64,000 nt of DNA from Ignatzschineria rhizosphaerae (GCF_022655595.1 NZ_CP093379.1:2516001-2580000), one strand, 5' to 3'. Positions 26,142-35,966 are shown, counted from the first letter of the stretch. Made by a program: numbers and translations. The notes: generated by a model not told the origin, from the letters alone.

Positions 26142-27008
26142 ATGAAAACTTTGTTAAAACGTAGCATGCTTGTATTACCTCTAATGATGAGTTTATCTTT
26201 AGCAAACCCAGCTGAATCAGCAAGTGGTGTTGTGATGGACTTTGGTGCTGTTGACACATTAGTCGCACTTGATAAAACAGATGCGATTGTGGCATTACCT
26301 ATGAAAAATCTTCCAAAGTATTTAGGTAATGTTGATACGGCAAAGATGAAAGATGGTGGCGGTATGAAGGATCCTAATGTGGAACTTTATGCTGAAATTA
26401 AACCAGGCTTTATCGTTATCTCCCCCCGTCTTGGTGGTCGAGTTGATGAATTAAGTCAATATGCGCCTGTTTTAAACTTTGCTGCAAATGCAGATGATTA
26501 TTATGCATCTGTGACCCAAAACATTTTAGAGTTAGCTAAATTAGTAGATGCTGAAGATGCCGCTAATAGCTCGCTTAAAGAATTAAATAGCAAATTAGAT
26601 GCTGTGAAAAAAGAGATCGCAACGAGCGATAAACGCGCATTAACAATGATGCACAATGCCGGCAATGTCTTTGCAGCGCCTGCAGGTGGTCATGGGAAAT
26701 ATATCCATAATTTCTTAGGCGTTAAAAATGCGGTAACTGAGCCTATTGAAGGTCGTCAGGCGGTAGATGCGGCATATCTTAATGAAGTTCAACCAGATGT
26801 TCTTTTTATCGTCGATAGAAGTTCAGCAATTGGTCAAGAACCATTAGATGTGACGGCATTTACTAAAGATATCGTTGCAAATGCAAAAACCAAAGATGGT
26901 AAAGAGATTAAGGTTGTTTATCTTGATCCAACACTTTGGTACTTATCAGGCAATGGTTTGATGAGTATGGAAATCCAAGCAAATGAAGTTCTTGAAGGAC
27001 TTAAATAG
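26142..27008 (+). CDS. Iron-siderophore ABC transporter substrate-binding protein (FatB-like)
   Basis: The 288-residue protein has a Sec signal peptide ending near NPAESASG and no lipobox cysteine. The body is the type III periplasmic-binding fold seen in FatB, YclQ and CeuE: AVDTLVALDKTDAIVALP, the PNVELYAEIKPGFIVISPR region and EVQPDVLFIVDRSSAIGQE. It should bind a ferric siderophore, probably catecholate-type (inference from family). No permease or ATPase is adjacent. Three Fur-like boxes upstream support iron repression. The start at 26142 is preferred over an in-frame TTG at 26121. Confidence 0.88.
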   Translation: MKTLLKRSMLVLPLMMSLSLANPAESASGVVMDFGAVDTLVALDKTDAIVALPMKNLPKYLGNVDTAKMKDGGGMKDPNVELYAEIKPGFIVISPRLGGRVDELSQYAPVLNFAANADDYYASVTQNILELAKLVDAEDAANSSLKELNSKLDAVKKEIATSDKRALTMMHNAGNVFAAPAGGHGKYIHNFLGVKNAVTEPIEGRQAVDAAYLNEVQPDVLFIVDRSSAIGQEPLDVTAFTKDIVANAKTKDGKEIKVVYLDPTLWYLSGNGLMSMEIQANEVLEGLK

Positions 27009-27075
27009 TTTTTATTGGATTTATCCTTAAATTTTCACACAGTTAAGTTGTTATTTTAGTAGTTTCTGCTCTTGG

Positions 27076-27170
27076 CCCTGACTTTTAGAAATAAAAATTT
27101 GTTGACTTCCTCCAAAAACCATGCAAATTATATCCTAAGAATTTCTAAAAGATCAGGGTTCTTTTTTATC
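27076..27170 (+). terminator. Long hairpin terminator with a second inverted repeat
   Basis: Arms CCCTGACTTTTAGAAAT (27076-27092) and its near-complement (27141-27158) enclose 48 bases and are followed by TTCTTTTTT. That T-rich tail is itself complementary to 27189-27202. The structure ends the siderophore-binding gene but is larger than a usual terminator, so it might be a decayed mobile element end. Confidence 0.55.
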
Positions 27171-27323
27171 TTGATTCTAATCAGTCACGATAAAAAAAGA
27201 ACTTATGTAGTGGATCTATCAAGGCTTTTTAAAGTTTTGCACTATTTCTCGATCTTTAGAGTTCTCAAAAAATAGTTATTAGAGAATTCGCTTGTTTTAC
27301 TTTTTTATTGATAGGATCAATCT

Positions 27324-27413
27324 ATGATTGCCATGTTATCTGTTCGCATTATTCGTCGTTGGTGGTTACGCGCATTTTTGAGCGGGCAATCACTGTACTT
27401 GAGTGGAAAATAG
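27324..27413 (+). CDS. trpL: trp operon leader peptide
   Basis: The 29-codon ORF starts after ATAGGAT and contains tandem tryptophan codons (TGG TGG, 27360-27365; residues 13-14), preceded by two arginines. It is followed by a terminator and trpE, the classical attenuation layout. When tryptophan is scarce the ribosome would stall at the Trp pair and let an antiterminator form. Confidence 0.92.
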   Translation: MIAMLSVRIIRRWWLRAFLSGQSLYLSGK

Positions 27414-27466
27414 AAAAGTAAGCAGTGACCAAAAGTGAAGAGCCCGCAATATGCGGGCTTTTTTTT
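27380..27466 (+). promoter_or_regulatory. trp attenuator (antiterminator and terminator)
   Basis: The terminator is AGCCCGC (27441-27447) paired with GCGGGCT (27453-27459) plus T7. GCGGGC inside the leader ORF (27382-27387) can pair instead with GCCCGC (27442-27447), giving the antiterminator. A third pairing, TCACTG (27390-27395) with CAGTGA (27423-27428), also exists. These mutually exclusive helices are what attenuation needs. Confidence 0.9.
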
Positions 27467-27506
27467 CACCCTCAATATTGCGGCAATATGAAAAGAGAGG
27501 GAGAAA

Positions 27507-29198
27507 ATGTCAGAGGTTATATTTAAAAGATCAGAGATATTCACTATTAGCCGTGAGATCAGCATTGATTTTGAACCATTTAAGCTTTTTAAAGCGATTA
27601 TTCAAGGAGAGAAAAAAGCTCATGGTATGCTCTTTGAATCAGCAAGAACAGATGATCAAACAGCCTTAAAGAGTATGCTCGTGACTAAAGTCTCTTTGCG
27701 TATTACCGCATTAAAAGATGTTGTCACAGTGACGGCAACGAGTTTAATAGGGCAATATCTTTTATCTTTTTTAAAAAATGCACTACCAAGTGCGTTACTG
27801 ACTGATGATGAGTTGGTAGCAACTTTTCGTTTTGAGAGTGATAAAAGCCGTTATCCTCGGGGTGTTTTAACGATATTAGATCCTCTTTTAAGTTTAAAAA
27901 ATCCAGAGTTTGATCCTTTTATTGGAGGGTTATTTGGCTATGATTTAGTAGGGGAGTTTTACCAAGTCCCTATTCCTGAAAAAGGGCGGGCGCAAGATCT
28001 TTGCCTCTATTTTTCTGAAGAGATGATTGTGTTAGACCACAAGGCTAAAAGAGGGACTTATGAACACCTTTATCTTGATGCACTTAGTAACTCTCGTATG
28101 GAAGCTTACCGTTCATTTAATAGGCAAGCAGAGGCTTATGAGGCCTTAGTTAATCGCTTAAATCAAGAAGAGGATCATATTTTCCCCACAATATCCTCAG
28201 AGTTATCCACAGAATCAGTCGCTACAGCCTCGGATAAATCTTCTTTATTATCCTCATCCTCTCCACAGTCTTCTTCGCAACCTTATCAACAAAGTTATCC
28301 ACAAGTTAAAGTAGAGATGCCGATTGTTAGTGCTAAAAATGGGGTGAATGTTCCCGATACGAAAGGATTTACGGCAGCGGTAAATCAGTTTATTGAGCAG
28401 ATTAATGCCGGCAAACTATTACAGATCGTGCCATCACGAGCATTTACCTTGCCATGCACAGATCCTTTTGCCAGTTATTATGCGCTTAAAACGGCTTATC
28501 CTAGCCCTTATCTCTTTTATCTTCATGATGAGGATTTTACGCTCTTTGGCGCATCGCCAGAATCGGCTTTGAAATATTCTCCGGAAAATCGTGAGCTTGA
28601 GCTTTATCCTATTGCCGGCACTAAAAAGAGGGGGATGATTGATGGGGAGATTGATGGAACGCTTGATCAAGAGATGGAAGGATTATTAAAATCAGATAAG
28701 AAAGAAGTCTCTGAACATATGATGTTAGTTGATTTAGCTAAAGAAGATCTCTTTCAAATCTCTGAAGTAGGCTCAGTTCATGTGAAAGAGCTTATGAAAA
28801 TTGATCGTTACCGTTATGTTATGCATTTAGTCTCTCGAGTTGCTGGAACTTTAAAAGCCGGATTATCACCCATAGATGCTTATTTAGCAGTAATGAATAT
28901 GGGAACTTTAACCGGTGCTCCTAAGGTTTATGCAATGGAGGAGATCTATCGCTATGAAACAGAAGCAAGAGGCAGTTATGGCGGCGCCATTGGTTATATT
29001 CAGGGGACAATGCATGGCGATCGATTTGATAGTGCAATCGTGATTCGCTCGGCATTTGTTCAAAAGGGAATCGCTAAAGTACAAGCAGGTGCCGGAATTG
29101 TGGCAGATTCAATAGCAACTAGTGAAATTGAAGAGACAGAAAATAAGGCAAGTAGCGTGGTGATGGCGATTTTAAAATCGCAACAAAAAGCATCATAA
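27507..29198 (+). CDS. trpE: Anthranilate synthase component I
   Basis: The 563-residue enzyme turns chorismate and ammonia into anthranilate. The N-terminal regulatory motif GMLFESA corresponds to the LLES feedback site of TrpE, which argues against PabB. The chorismate domain shows FGASPESALKY, PIAGTKKRG, GTLTGAPKVYAMEEI and GSYGGAIGYI. A serine- and glutamine-rich segment (near residues 230-275) interrupts the linker and encodes two perfect DnaA boxes in the DNA. It follows a trpL attenuator. No trpG or trpD follows, so the glutaminase subunit lies elsewhere. Confidence 0.95.
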   Translation: MSEVIFKRSEIFTISREISIDFEPFKLFKAIIQGEKKAHGMLFESARTDDQTALKSMLVTKVSLRITALKDVVTVTATSLIGQYLLSFLKNALPSALLTDDELVATFRFESDKSRYPRGVLTILDPLLSLKNPEFDPFIGGLFGYDLVGEFYQVPIPEKGRAQDLCLYFSEEMIVLDHKAKRGTYEHLYLDALSNSRMEAYRSFNRQAEAYEALVNRLNQEEDHIFPTISSELSTESVATASDKSSLLSSSSPQSSSQPYQQSYPQVKVEMPIVSAKNGVNVPDTKGFTAAVNQFIEQINAGKLLQIVPSRAFTLPCTDPFASYYALKTAYPSPYLFYLHDEDFTLFGASPESALKYSPENRELELYPIAGTKKRGMIDGEIDGTLDQEMEGLLKSDKKEVSEHMMLVDLAKEDLFQISEVGSVHVKELMKIDRYRYVMHLVSRVAGTLKAGLSPIDAYLAVMNMGTLTGAPKVYAMEEIYRYETEARGSYGGAIGYIQGTMHGDRFDSAIVIRSAFVQKGIAKVQAGAGIVADSIATSEIEETENKASSVVMAILKSQQKAS

Positions 29199-29415
29199 AT
29201 TGTGCAGATCACTTTTTTAGCATGAAAAAGATGAGCGGATGTTGGGAAATATGCTACGCTCGATAATGGCTCATCTTTCAAAGATGTTTAATTTGATAAA
29301 GAGAATAAAAACACCCCTTTTATTGGAAGATATTAAACATCAATGGACAAAATCTATTTCACTGCAAGTGAGCATTATTAGAGATTATTTGTTATGAAAA
29401 TAGAGGAGAAATTTC

Positions 29416-30360
29416 ATGCAGACATTGATTCGTCTGAGCCAGTTTGTTGGGAAAACATTTGCCCTTTGGGTATTACTATTTGCAGCCCTTGCTTTTTTTG
29501 CTCCAGATACCTTTAAAGTGATCGGGCCTTATGTCCCTTGGTTACTTGGAATTGTGATGTTAGGGATGGGGATGACGTTAAAAGTCTCTGACTTTAGTGA
29601 AATGTTAAAACACCCTAAAGCGGTAATTTTAGGGGTTGTTGCTCAGTTTTTAATTATGCCTTTACTGGCTTATGGGTTATCGATCGCGTTTTCACTTCCA
29701 CCGGCAATTGCTGTGGGGGTTATTTTAGTGGGATCATGCCCGGGCGGCACCGCATCGAACGTGATGACCTATTTAGCAAAGGGAAATGTCGCGCTTTCTG
29801 TCGCTTGTACATCTGTTTCAACCTTATTAGCACCCTTTTTAACGCCGGCAATTTTCTATCTTTTAGCAAGCCAATGGATCGATATCTCAATGAGTGCGAT
29901 GTTTGGCTCTGTTATCAAAATGGTGTTATTGCCAATTGCTTTAGGGGTTGTATTACGAATGATCTTTAAATCAACGATTGAGAAAGCGACAGAGGCGCTT
30001 CCTTTAGTTTCGGTGATCGCCATTGTGTTAATTGTGGCAGCTGTGGTTAGTGGTAGTAAGCAATCGATTATTGAATCAGGCTTACTAATTTTTGCAGTGG
30101 TAATTTTACATAATGCCCTTGGATATCTATTAGGATTTTGGGCGGCGAAAGTTATTAAACTTAATTACAGTGATTCAAAAGCGGTTGCGATTGAAGTGGG
30201 GATGCAAAATTCAGGGTTAGGCGTTGCTCTTGCAAAAACACATTTTGCACTGGATCCTGTAACGGCAGTGCCTAGTGCCATTTTTAGTTTTTGGCATAAT
30301 ATTTCAGGCCCCTTATTGGCAACTTACTGGTCTTCTAGAAAAGAGAATTCTAAAGAGTAA
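29416..30360 (+). CDS. Bile acid:sodium symporter (BASS) family transporter
   Basis: The 314-residue protein has about nine to ten membrane helices and the BASS motifs [41 protein letters not shown], and [14 protein letters not shown] near the C-terminus. Members carry organic anions such as keto acids or pantoate with sodium; true bile acid transport is only one case. The exact substrate cannot be read from sequence. GAGGAG precedes the start and a strong terminator follows. A long hairpin (AAAGATGAGC/GCTCATCTTT, 29227-29278) lies in the gap after trpE. Confidence 0.9.
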   Translation: MQTLIRLSQFVGKTFALWVLLFAALAFFAPDTFKVIGPYVPWLLGIVMLGMGMTLKVSDFSEMLKHPKAVILGVVAQFLIMPLLAYGLSIAFSLPPAIAVGVILVGSCPGGTASNVMTYLAKGNVALSVACTSVSTLLAPFLTPAIFYLLASQWIDISMSAMFGSVIKMVLLPIALGVVLRMIFKSTIEKATEALPLVSVIAIVLIVAAVVSGSKQSIIESGLLIFAVVILHNALGYLLGFWAAKVIKLNYSDSKAVAIEVGMQNSGLGVALAKTHFALDPVTAVPSAIFSFWHNISGPLLATYWSSRKENSKE

Positions 30361-30388
30361 TATCATTTGCTATCTCTATGATAATTTT

Positions 30389-30415
30389 AAAGCCGATCTT
30401 AAGATCGGCTTTTTT
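30389..30415 (+). terminator. Terminator after the BASS carrier
   Basis: AAAGCCGATCTTAAGATCGG and following bases form a perfect 11-bp hairpin ending in T6. Confidence 0.92.
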
Positions 30416-30659
30416 GTGGGTGATAACTATACAAAACATCATTAATAATGCTAAATTAATAAGCATTATGGATATAAATAGCGAGAAGATCTCTATTTTT
30501 TAATAGTACCTAAAGAGAGATTTTGGCAGATAATTCTTTAAAAGAAGAGAAGTCTTAAGATGACTAAAAGCAATATAAATACTCATTTTTAGCATTGATA
30601 CATTAAAAATGAGGGGCAATTACTATTCTTTATCTTCTAACTTAATGAGTTCTAAGAGT

Positions 30660-30696
30660 AAATTATATTGGTAATGATAATTTACCAATATAATTT
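30660..30696. repeat. 15-bp perfect inverted repeat
   Basis: Arms AAATTATATTGGTAA (30660-30674) and its complement (30682-30696) enclose seven bases. A second hairpin (TCCATCT/AGATGGA, 30699-30719) follows directly. Neither has a T run. They lie in the 467-base gap before nnrD, which otherwise contains only the BASS terminator and AT-rich sequence. It may be an operator or a structured leader. Confidence 0.55.
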
Positions 30697-30827
30697 CATC
30701 CATCTTCAAAAGAGATGGATAGAGCGGAGTGAGAAAAAGCGGCCATTAACTATAATAAATAAATCATTAAGTCTATTAATCGGTATTATGAAGGGGTAGT
30801 AGTGATGACTCAAAGGATCGAAGATCA

Positions 30828-32231
30828 ATGCAAAAATTATTTCAAGAAACGCTAACTTTAGATGATTTAGCGCGAGAACAATATGAGCTGACACAAGAGA
30901 TCATGATGGAGCATGCGGCAAATCGCATTTCGCAATTAGTCAGACAATTGACTGATCAAAAAAGAGAAGAAATCCCGCCTTTACCAAAGATCGTAATATT
31001 TTGTGGTGCCGGTAATAATGGGGCTGATGGATATGCGCTCGCACGGATGTTACAGGCTGATTTTAATGTGATTGTGTATGAAGTATTTCCTGCAAAAACA
31101 GCATTAGCACTACTACAAAAAAGACGCGCCTTAAAAGTGGGTGTGACTCTCTTAGAGCTTGATGCCCCCTTATTAGATAAGATGAGTTTTGACGCGGATA
31201 TTTATATCGATGCGATTTTAGGCGCTTCTCAAAAGGGAGAGTATAGTCCTTTTTTAATAAAGCTCATCGCAATGTTAAATGAGACGCCAGGCATTAAGAT
31301 TGCTTGTGATCTACCCACAGGGATGCCTAAATATCCAATTAAAGCCGATTATACTGTGACGATGGGAGCTTTAAAGGAGAGACTGTTTTTCGATGATATG
31401 AAGGATTTTATCGGAGAGGTTATTGTGGCAGATCTTGGTATATCCCGTCACCTTTATGAGAGAGAAACAGCGAGCTATCTTTTAGAACTAAAAGATTTAA
31501 AACTTCCTCACCGCGATCATCATGATTCACATAAGGGAAGTTATGGTTTTGTTAGCATTATTAAGGGGGATCAATCAGGCGCTAGTATTTTAGCAGCAAA
31601 AGCAGCGATGGCTTTTGGGGCAGGAATTACGGCACTTGTGGGGGATGGGGATAAACCGTTTGAGATTATGCAAATGTCAGAGATCTCCCCTAAAACAACC
31701 GCTGTCGCGGCCGGTATGGGGCTTGGCAATAAAGAGATCGATATTCCTAAACTGAGAGATTATCCCATAGTTATTGATGCGGATCTTTTTACGCATAAAG
31801 CATTGCTCCCTCTTATTAAAGAGAAAAAGGATCTTATTTTAACGCCACACCCAAAGGAATTTAGCGCTCTTTTGGATTTAGTAGGATTAGGCAATTATAC
31901 AATTGCCGAGATTCAGCAAAATCGTTTTGCACTTGCGCGTAAATTTACTCAAGAATTTCCGGTAGTTTTAGTGTTAAAGGGAGCAAATACGTTGATCGCA
32001 CAAGGGGGCTTTCTTTATGTTTCAACTTTGGGTACCAATTATTTAGCTAAAGGGGGAAGCGGGGATGTACTAGCGGGAATGATCACAGCCTTGCTTGGAC
32101 AAGGATATCTGCCAATAGATGCAGCAATTCAGGGGGTATTAGCGCATTCCATCGCCTCAATAAGGTTAAACATGAATGATTACGCAATGACCCCATTAGA
32201 TCTTATTGCGGCTTTAAAAACCTTAGCGTAG
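30828..32231 (+). CDS. nnr: Bifunctional NAD(P)HX epimerase/dehydratase (YjeF)
   Basis: The 467-residue fusion repairs hydrated NADH and NADPH. The N-terminal YjeF_N epimerase domain has IFCGAGNNGADGYALARML and, later, CDLPTGM. The C-terminal ribokinase-like dehydratase domain has ILTPHPKEFSALL, VVLVLKGANT and the active-site segment NYLAKGGSGDVLAGMI. It is about 40-50 residues shorter than E. coli YjeF, mostly between motifs. tsaE usually follows yjeF in related bacteria but is absent here. Confidence 0.93.
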   Translation: MQKLFQETLTLDDLAREQYELTQEIMMEHAANRISQLVRQLTDQKREEIPPLPKIVIFCGAGNNGADGYALARMLQADFNVIVYEVFPAKTALALLQKRRALKVGVTLLELDAPLLDKMSFDADIYIDAILGASQKGEYSPFLIKLIAMLNETPGIKIACDLPTGMPKYPIKADYTVTMGALKERLFFDDMKDFIGEVIVADLGISRHLYERETASYLLELKDLKLPHRDHHDSHKGSYGFVSIIKGDQSGASILAAKAAMAFGAGITALVGDGDKPFEIMQMSEISPKTTAVAAGMGLGNKEIDIPKLRDYPIVIDADLFTHKALLPLIKEKKDLILTPHPKEFSALLDLVGLGNYTIAEIQQNRFALARKFTQEFPVVLVLKGANTLIAQGGFLYVSTLGTNYLAKGGSGDVLAGMITALLGQGYLPIDAAIQGVLAHSIASIRLNMNDYAMTPLDLIAALKTLA

Positions 32232-32405
32232 TTTTATGAAGAAGTAAGAAAGTTTAGGAAGATTATTATTATCTTCTTAGAGAATCAATATCAAATTGTG
32301 CCGTAATTTATATGAATATATACATTTATATATAATTATTTATATATTAATATGAAGGCATGAAGTTAAAAGTATCTGCCACTCATTATCTATCTGGAGA
32401 AGTTT

Positions 32406-34133
32406 ATGTCTAAGAAGAAGGTTGCAAGAATTGTTGTTGAAGCGCTTGAGAATTATGGTGTAAAACGCTGCTACGGTGTTGTGGGGGATACGCTCAATGA
32501 TGTGACCGACGCAATGCGGCATCACAGCCAGATTGAGTGGGTGCATATGCGCCATGAAGAGGCAGGAGGATTTGCCGCGGGCGCTGAATCCTTTATGACC
32601 AAGAATTTAACAGCCTGCGCGGGATCTTGTGGGCCTGGAAGTCTGCATTTTATTAATGGGTTATTTGAAAGTCATCGTAATGGCGCGCCGGTGGTACTCA
32701 TTGCAAGTCAATTGCCGACCAATGTTTTAGGGACAAATTTTCCGCAAGAAGTGGATTATATGCCGATCTATAAGACTTGTTCAGTCTTTTGTGAAGAGGT
32801 GACAAATCCTCAGGAAGCAAAGCGGATTGTGATGAGTGCCTGTCAGGCAGCTTTAGCTGAAAAAGGGGTTGCGGTGGTGATTTTACCCTCAGATATTAGT
32901 GCAACCGAAGTAGAAGATCTGCCGATTATGCAGCAGTACCAACCCAAAGCACCTTTAATAAGACCTGTAGATGAAGAGGTTTTGGCGATAGCTAAAATTT
33001 TAAATGAAGGCTCAAAAGTAGGTGTTTATGCTGGGGCTGGCTGTGAAGGCGCGCATGCTGAAGTGATTGAGCTGTGTAAAATATTAAAAGCACCGATGGC
33101 ACATACCTCAAGAGCGAAAGATTTTGTAGAAGGAAATAATCCCTACAATGTTGGTATGACCGGAATGCTCGGGGTAAAATCAGGTTATGAGATGCTTGAA
33201 AATTGCGATACGCTCATTATTTTAGGGGCAGATTTTGCATGGTCTCAGTTTTACCCAAAACATGCCAAAATAATTCAAATTGATATTGATGCTAAAAAAT
33301 TAGGATTACGTCATGCTATTGAGTTAGGGGTTATCGGGAATATTAAAGAGACATTAAAGGCATTATTCCCGCATTTGACGGCTAAATCTTCGACAGAATT
33401 TTTAGATAAGTATGTTTTGATGCATCAAAAAGCGATGGCAAAACTCGATCAAAAAGCCATTGCCGGCAGTGAAGATCTTATTCATCCCCAATATTTAACT
33501 GAGCTTTTAAGCCAATATGCCGATAAAGATGCCATGATTACTGGCGATACCGGATCTGCTATGGCTTGGATTTTACGTCATTTTCAAACAAATGGTGAGC
33601 GCCGGACATTACTCTCGATGAAGCATGGCACGATGGCAAATGCGATGCCACAAGCGATAGGCTTACAAAAAGCTTATCCAAATAGGCAAGTGATCTCCAT
33701 GTCTGGGGATGGCGGTCTTGCGATGTTAATGGGGGATCTTTTAACATTAGTTCAAGAGAAATTGCCGGTAAAAGTGGTGGTATTAAATAATGGAACATTA
33801 GACTTTGTAGAATTAGAGATGAAGGCCGAAGGCTTAGTTAATAGTTACACAGATCTGCATAACCCTGATTTTGGTAAAGTGGCTGAGGCTGTTGGGATAA
33901 AGGGTTTTACAGTGAAAGGATCGCATGAGTTAGAAGCAACTTTAAAAACCTTTTTAAGCTGTGAAGGTCCTGCCTTATTAGATGTCCATGTAAGTCGCTT
34001 AGAGTTAGTATGGCCGCCGCATACGGAGTTTAGTAATTATGAAAATATGGCGCTCTATGGGGCTAAAGCGATTTTAGGGGGAGAAGGGCATACCTTTTTC
34101 GATATGTTAAAAGATAACTTTTTGAAAAAATAG
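32406..34133 (+). CDS. poxB: PoxB-like pyruvate dehydrogenase (quinone), copy 1
   Basis: The 575-residue thiamine-diphosphate flavoenzyme matches E. coli PoxB in length and order. It shows VKRCYGVVGDTLN, the catalytic-Glu region MRHEE (48-52), ACAGSCGPGSLHFINGLFESH, NPYNVGMTGMLG and the Mg-ThDP motif SGDGGLAMLMGD ending LNN. PoxB decarboxylates pyruvate to acetate and passes electrons to ubiquinone at the membrane; a short C-terminal segment (DMLKDNFLKK) corresponds to the lipid-binding tail. Two close paralogues follow. GGAG precedes the start. Confidence 0.9.
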   Translation: MSKKKVARIVVEALENYGVKRCYGVVGDTLNDVTDAMRHHSQIEWVHMRHEEAGGFAAGAESFMTKNLTACAGSCGPGSLHFINGLFESHRNGAPVVLIASQLPTNVLGTNFPQEVDYMPIYKTCSVFCEEVTNPQEAKRIVMSACQAALAEKGVAVVILPSDISATEVEDLPIMQQYQPKAPLIRPVDEEVLAIAKILNEGSKVGVYAGAGCEGAHAEVIELCKILKAPMAHTSRAKDFVEGNNPYNVGMTGMLGVKSGYEMLENCDTLIILGADFAWSQFYPKHAKIIQIDIDAKKLGLRHAIELGVIGNIKETLKALFPHLTAKSSTEFLDKYVLMHQKAMAKLDQKAIAGSEDLIHPQYLTELLSQYADKDAMITGDTGSAMAWILRHFQTNGERRTLLSMKHGTMANAMPQAIGLQKAYPNRQVISMSGDGGLAMLMGDLLTLVQEKLPVKVVVLNNGTLDFVELEMKAEGLVNSYTDLHNPDFGKVAEAVGIKGFTVKGSHELEATLKTFLSCEGPALLDVHVSRLELVWPPHTEFSNYENMALYGAKAILGGEGHTFFDMLKDNFLKK

Positions 34134-34150
34134 TTTTAATAAGTCATTGA

Positions 34151-34197
34151 AAATGCTGATTTCCCGGAAGTTATAAGGGGATTTCAGCATTTTTTTA
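34151..34197 (+). terminator. Terminator between poxB copies 1 and 2
   Basis: AAATGCTGA (34151-34159) pairs with TCAGCATTT (34184-34192), extended by TCCC/GGGG inside, followed by a T run. Each copy is thus probably its own transcription unit. Confidence 0.85.
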
Positions 34198-34238
34198 TGA
34201 GGCAATATTCATAAAATGAGAAAGAGGCAAGGATGCTT

Positions 34239-35966
34239 ATGTCAAAGAAAAAAGTCGCACAAATTGTCGTAGAAGCTTTAGAACATTTTGGCGTAAAGCG
34301 CTGTTATGGCGTTGTGGGAGATACCTTAAATGATGTGACAGATGCGATGCATCATCATAGTCAGATCGAATGGGTCCATGTCCGCCATGAAGAAGTCGGG
34401 GGATTTGCCGCCGGTGCTGAATCCTTTATGACCAAGAATTTAACAGCCTGCGCGGGATCTTGTGGTCCTGGAAGTCTACATTTTATTAATGGCTTATTTG
34501 AGAGCCATCGCAATGGCGCGCCTGTTGTGCTGATTGCGAGCCAATTACCGACGAGTGTATTAGGGACAAACTTTCCGCAAGAAGTGGATTATAAGCCGAT
34601 TTATCAAGGCTGCTCTGTCTTTTGTGAAGAGGTGACAAATCCTCAGGAAGCAAAACGAATTGTGATGAGTGCCTGTCAGGCGGCATTAACCGAAAAAGGG
34701 GTTGCGGTGGTGATTTTACCTTCAGATATTAGTGCTACAGAGGTAGAAGATCTTCCGATAATGCAACAATATCAGCCTAAATCTCCTTTAGTTTTGCCTA
34801 TTGAGAGCGAGCTTTTAAAAATGGCGGAGATTTTAAATCAAGGAGAAAAGGTAGGGATCTATGCCGGTGCAGGCTGTGAAGGGGCACATGCAGAGCTCAT
34901 TGCACTAGCGGAGAAGTTAAAAGCTCCTATCGCTCATACTTCAAGGGGGAAAGATTTTGTAGAAGGCCATAACCCGTATAATGTGGGCATGACAGGAATG
35001 ATGGGAATTAAGTCTGGATATGAGATGATTGAGCATTGTGATACGCTCATTATTTTAGGGGCTGACTTTGCGTGGTCACAGTTTTATCCCAAGCATGCCA
35101 AAATTATTCAGGTCGACATTGATGCTAAAAAACTAGGAATACGCCACGCTATTGAATTAGGGGTAATAGGGCAGATTAAACCGACATTAACCGCTTTACT
35201 TCCTCATATTAAGTCAAAAACATCAACGGTATTTTTAGATAAATATGTCTCTTTGCGTGAGAAATGTATGGCAAGACTAGATCAAAAAGCGGTGGCAGAT
35301 AGTGAGAAACTTATTCACCCTCAATATCTAGTGGAATTACTTAATGAGTATGCAGATGATGATGCGCTAGCAACGGCTGATGGGGGGTCTTCAACCGTTT
35401 GGTTGTTACGTCATTTTCAAACAAATGGCAAGCGCCGAACCTTAATTTCGTTAAAACATGGCACGATGGCAAATGCGATGCCGCAAGCGATTGGATTACA
35501 AAAAGCCTATCCTCATCGTCAAGTGATCTCCCTCTCCGGAGATGGGGGATTGACGATGTTAATGGGGGATCTTTTAACATTAGTCCAAGAGAAACTGCCT
35601 GTTAAGGTTGTGATTGTTAATAATGGCGCGTTAGACTTTGTCGAATTAGAGATGAAAGCAGATGGAATGGTCAATAGCTATACTGATCTGCATAATCCAG
35701 ATTTTGCAAAAATGGCCGATGCGATTGGGATGAAGGGATTTTCAGCCAAAGGCTCTCATGAGTTAGAAGCAGCGGTAAAAGCTTTTTTAGCCCATGAAGG
35801 CCCCGCGATTTTGGATGTTCATACTAGCCGTTTAGAATTGATATTTCCCCCGCATGCAACGCCTTCTAACTTTGAAAATATGTCTCTTTATGCGGCAAAA
35901 TCAATGATTGGAGGCGAAGGTGGAACCTTTTTTGAGATGCTTAAAGATAATTTTTTAAAGAAATAA
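34239..35966 (+). CDS. poxB: PoxB-like pyruvate dehydrogenase (quinone), copy 2
   Basis: The protein has the same 575-residue length and motif order as copy 1, including RHEEVGGFAAGAESF, the NPYNVGMTG segment and SGDGGLTMLMGD, with long identical blocks between copies. It differs most in the middle (residues 180-230, flavin-domain start) and in the active-site segment where copy 1 reads TGDTGSAMAWI and this copy reads TADGGSSTVWL. The start at 34239 (MSKKK) matches its paralogues; an ATG two codons upstream is in frame. Confidence 0.9.
   Translation: MSKKKVAQIVVEALEHFGVKRCYGVVGDTLNDVTDAMHHHSQIEWVHVRHEEVGGFAAGAESFMTKNLTACAGSCGPGSLHFINGLFESHRNGAPVVLIASQLPTSVLGTNFPQEVDYKPIYQGCSVFCEEVTNPQEAKRIVMSACQAALTEKGVAVVILPSDISATEVEDLPIMQQYQPKSPLVLPIESELLKMAEILNQGEKVGIYAGAGCEGAHAELIALAEKLKAPIAHTSRGKDFVEGHNPYNVGMTGMMGIKSGYEMIEHCDTLIILGADFAWSQFYPKHAKIIQVDIDAKKLGIRHAIELGVIGQIKPTLTALLPHIKSKTSTVFLDKYVSLREKCMARLDQKAVADSEKLIHPQYLVELLNEYADDDALATADGGSSTVWLLRHFQTNGKRRTLISLKHGTMANAMPQAIGLQKAYPHRQVISLSGDGGLTMLMGDLLTLVQEKLPVKVVIVNNGALDFVELEMKADGMVNSYTDLHNPDFAKMADAIGMKGFSAKGSHELEAAVKAFLAHEGPAILDVHTSRLELIFPPHATPSNFENMSLYAAKSMIGGEGGTFFEMLKDNFLKK

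Noticed and set aside
27072..27275. 67-codon plus-strand frame after the siderophore-binding gene
   Set aside because: It runs through two inverted repeats and a terminator and has no ribosome site.
27507..29198. PabB (aminodeoxychorismate synthase)
   Set aside because: The LLES-like feedback motif and the trp leader upstream favour TrpE.
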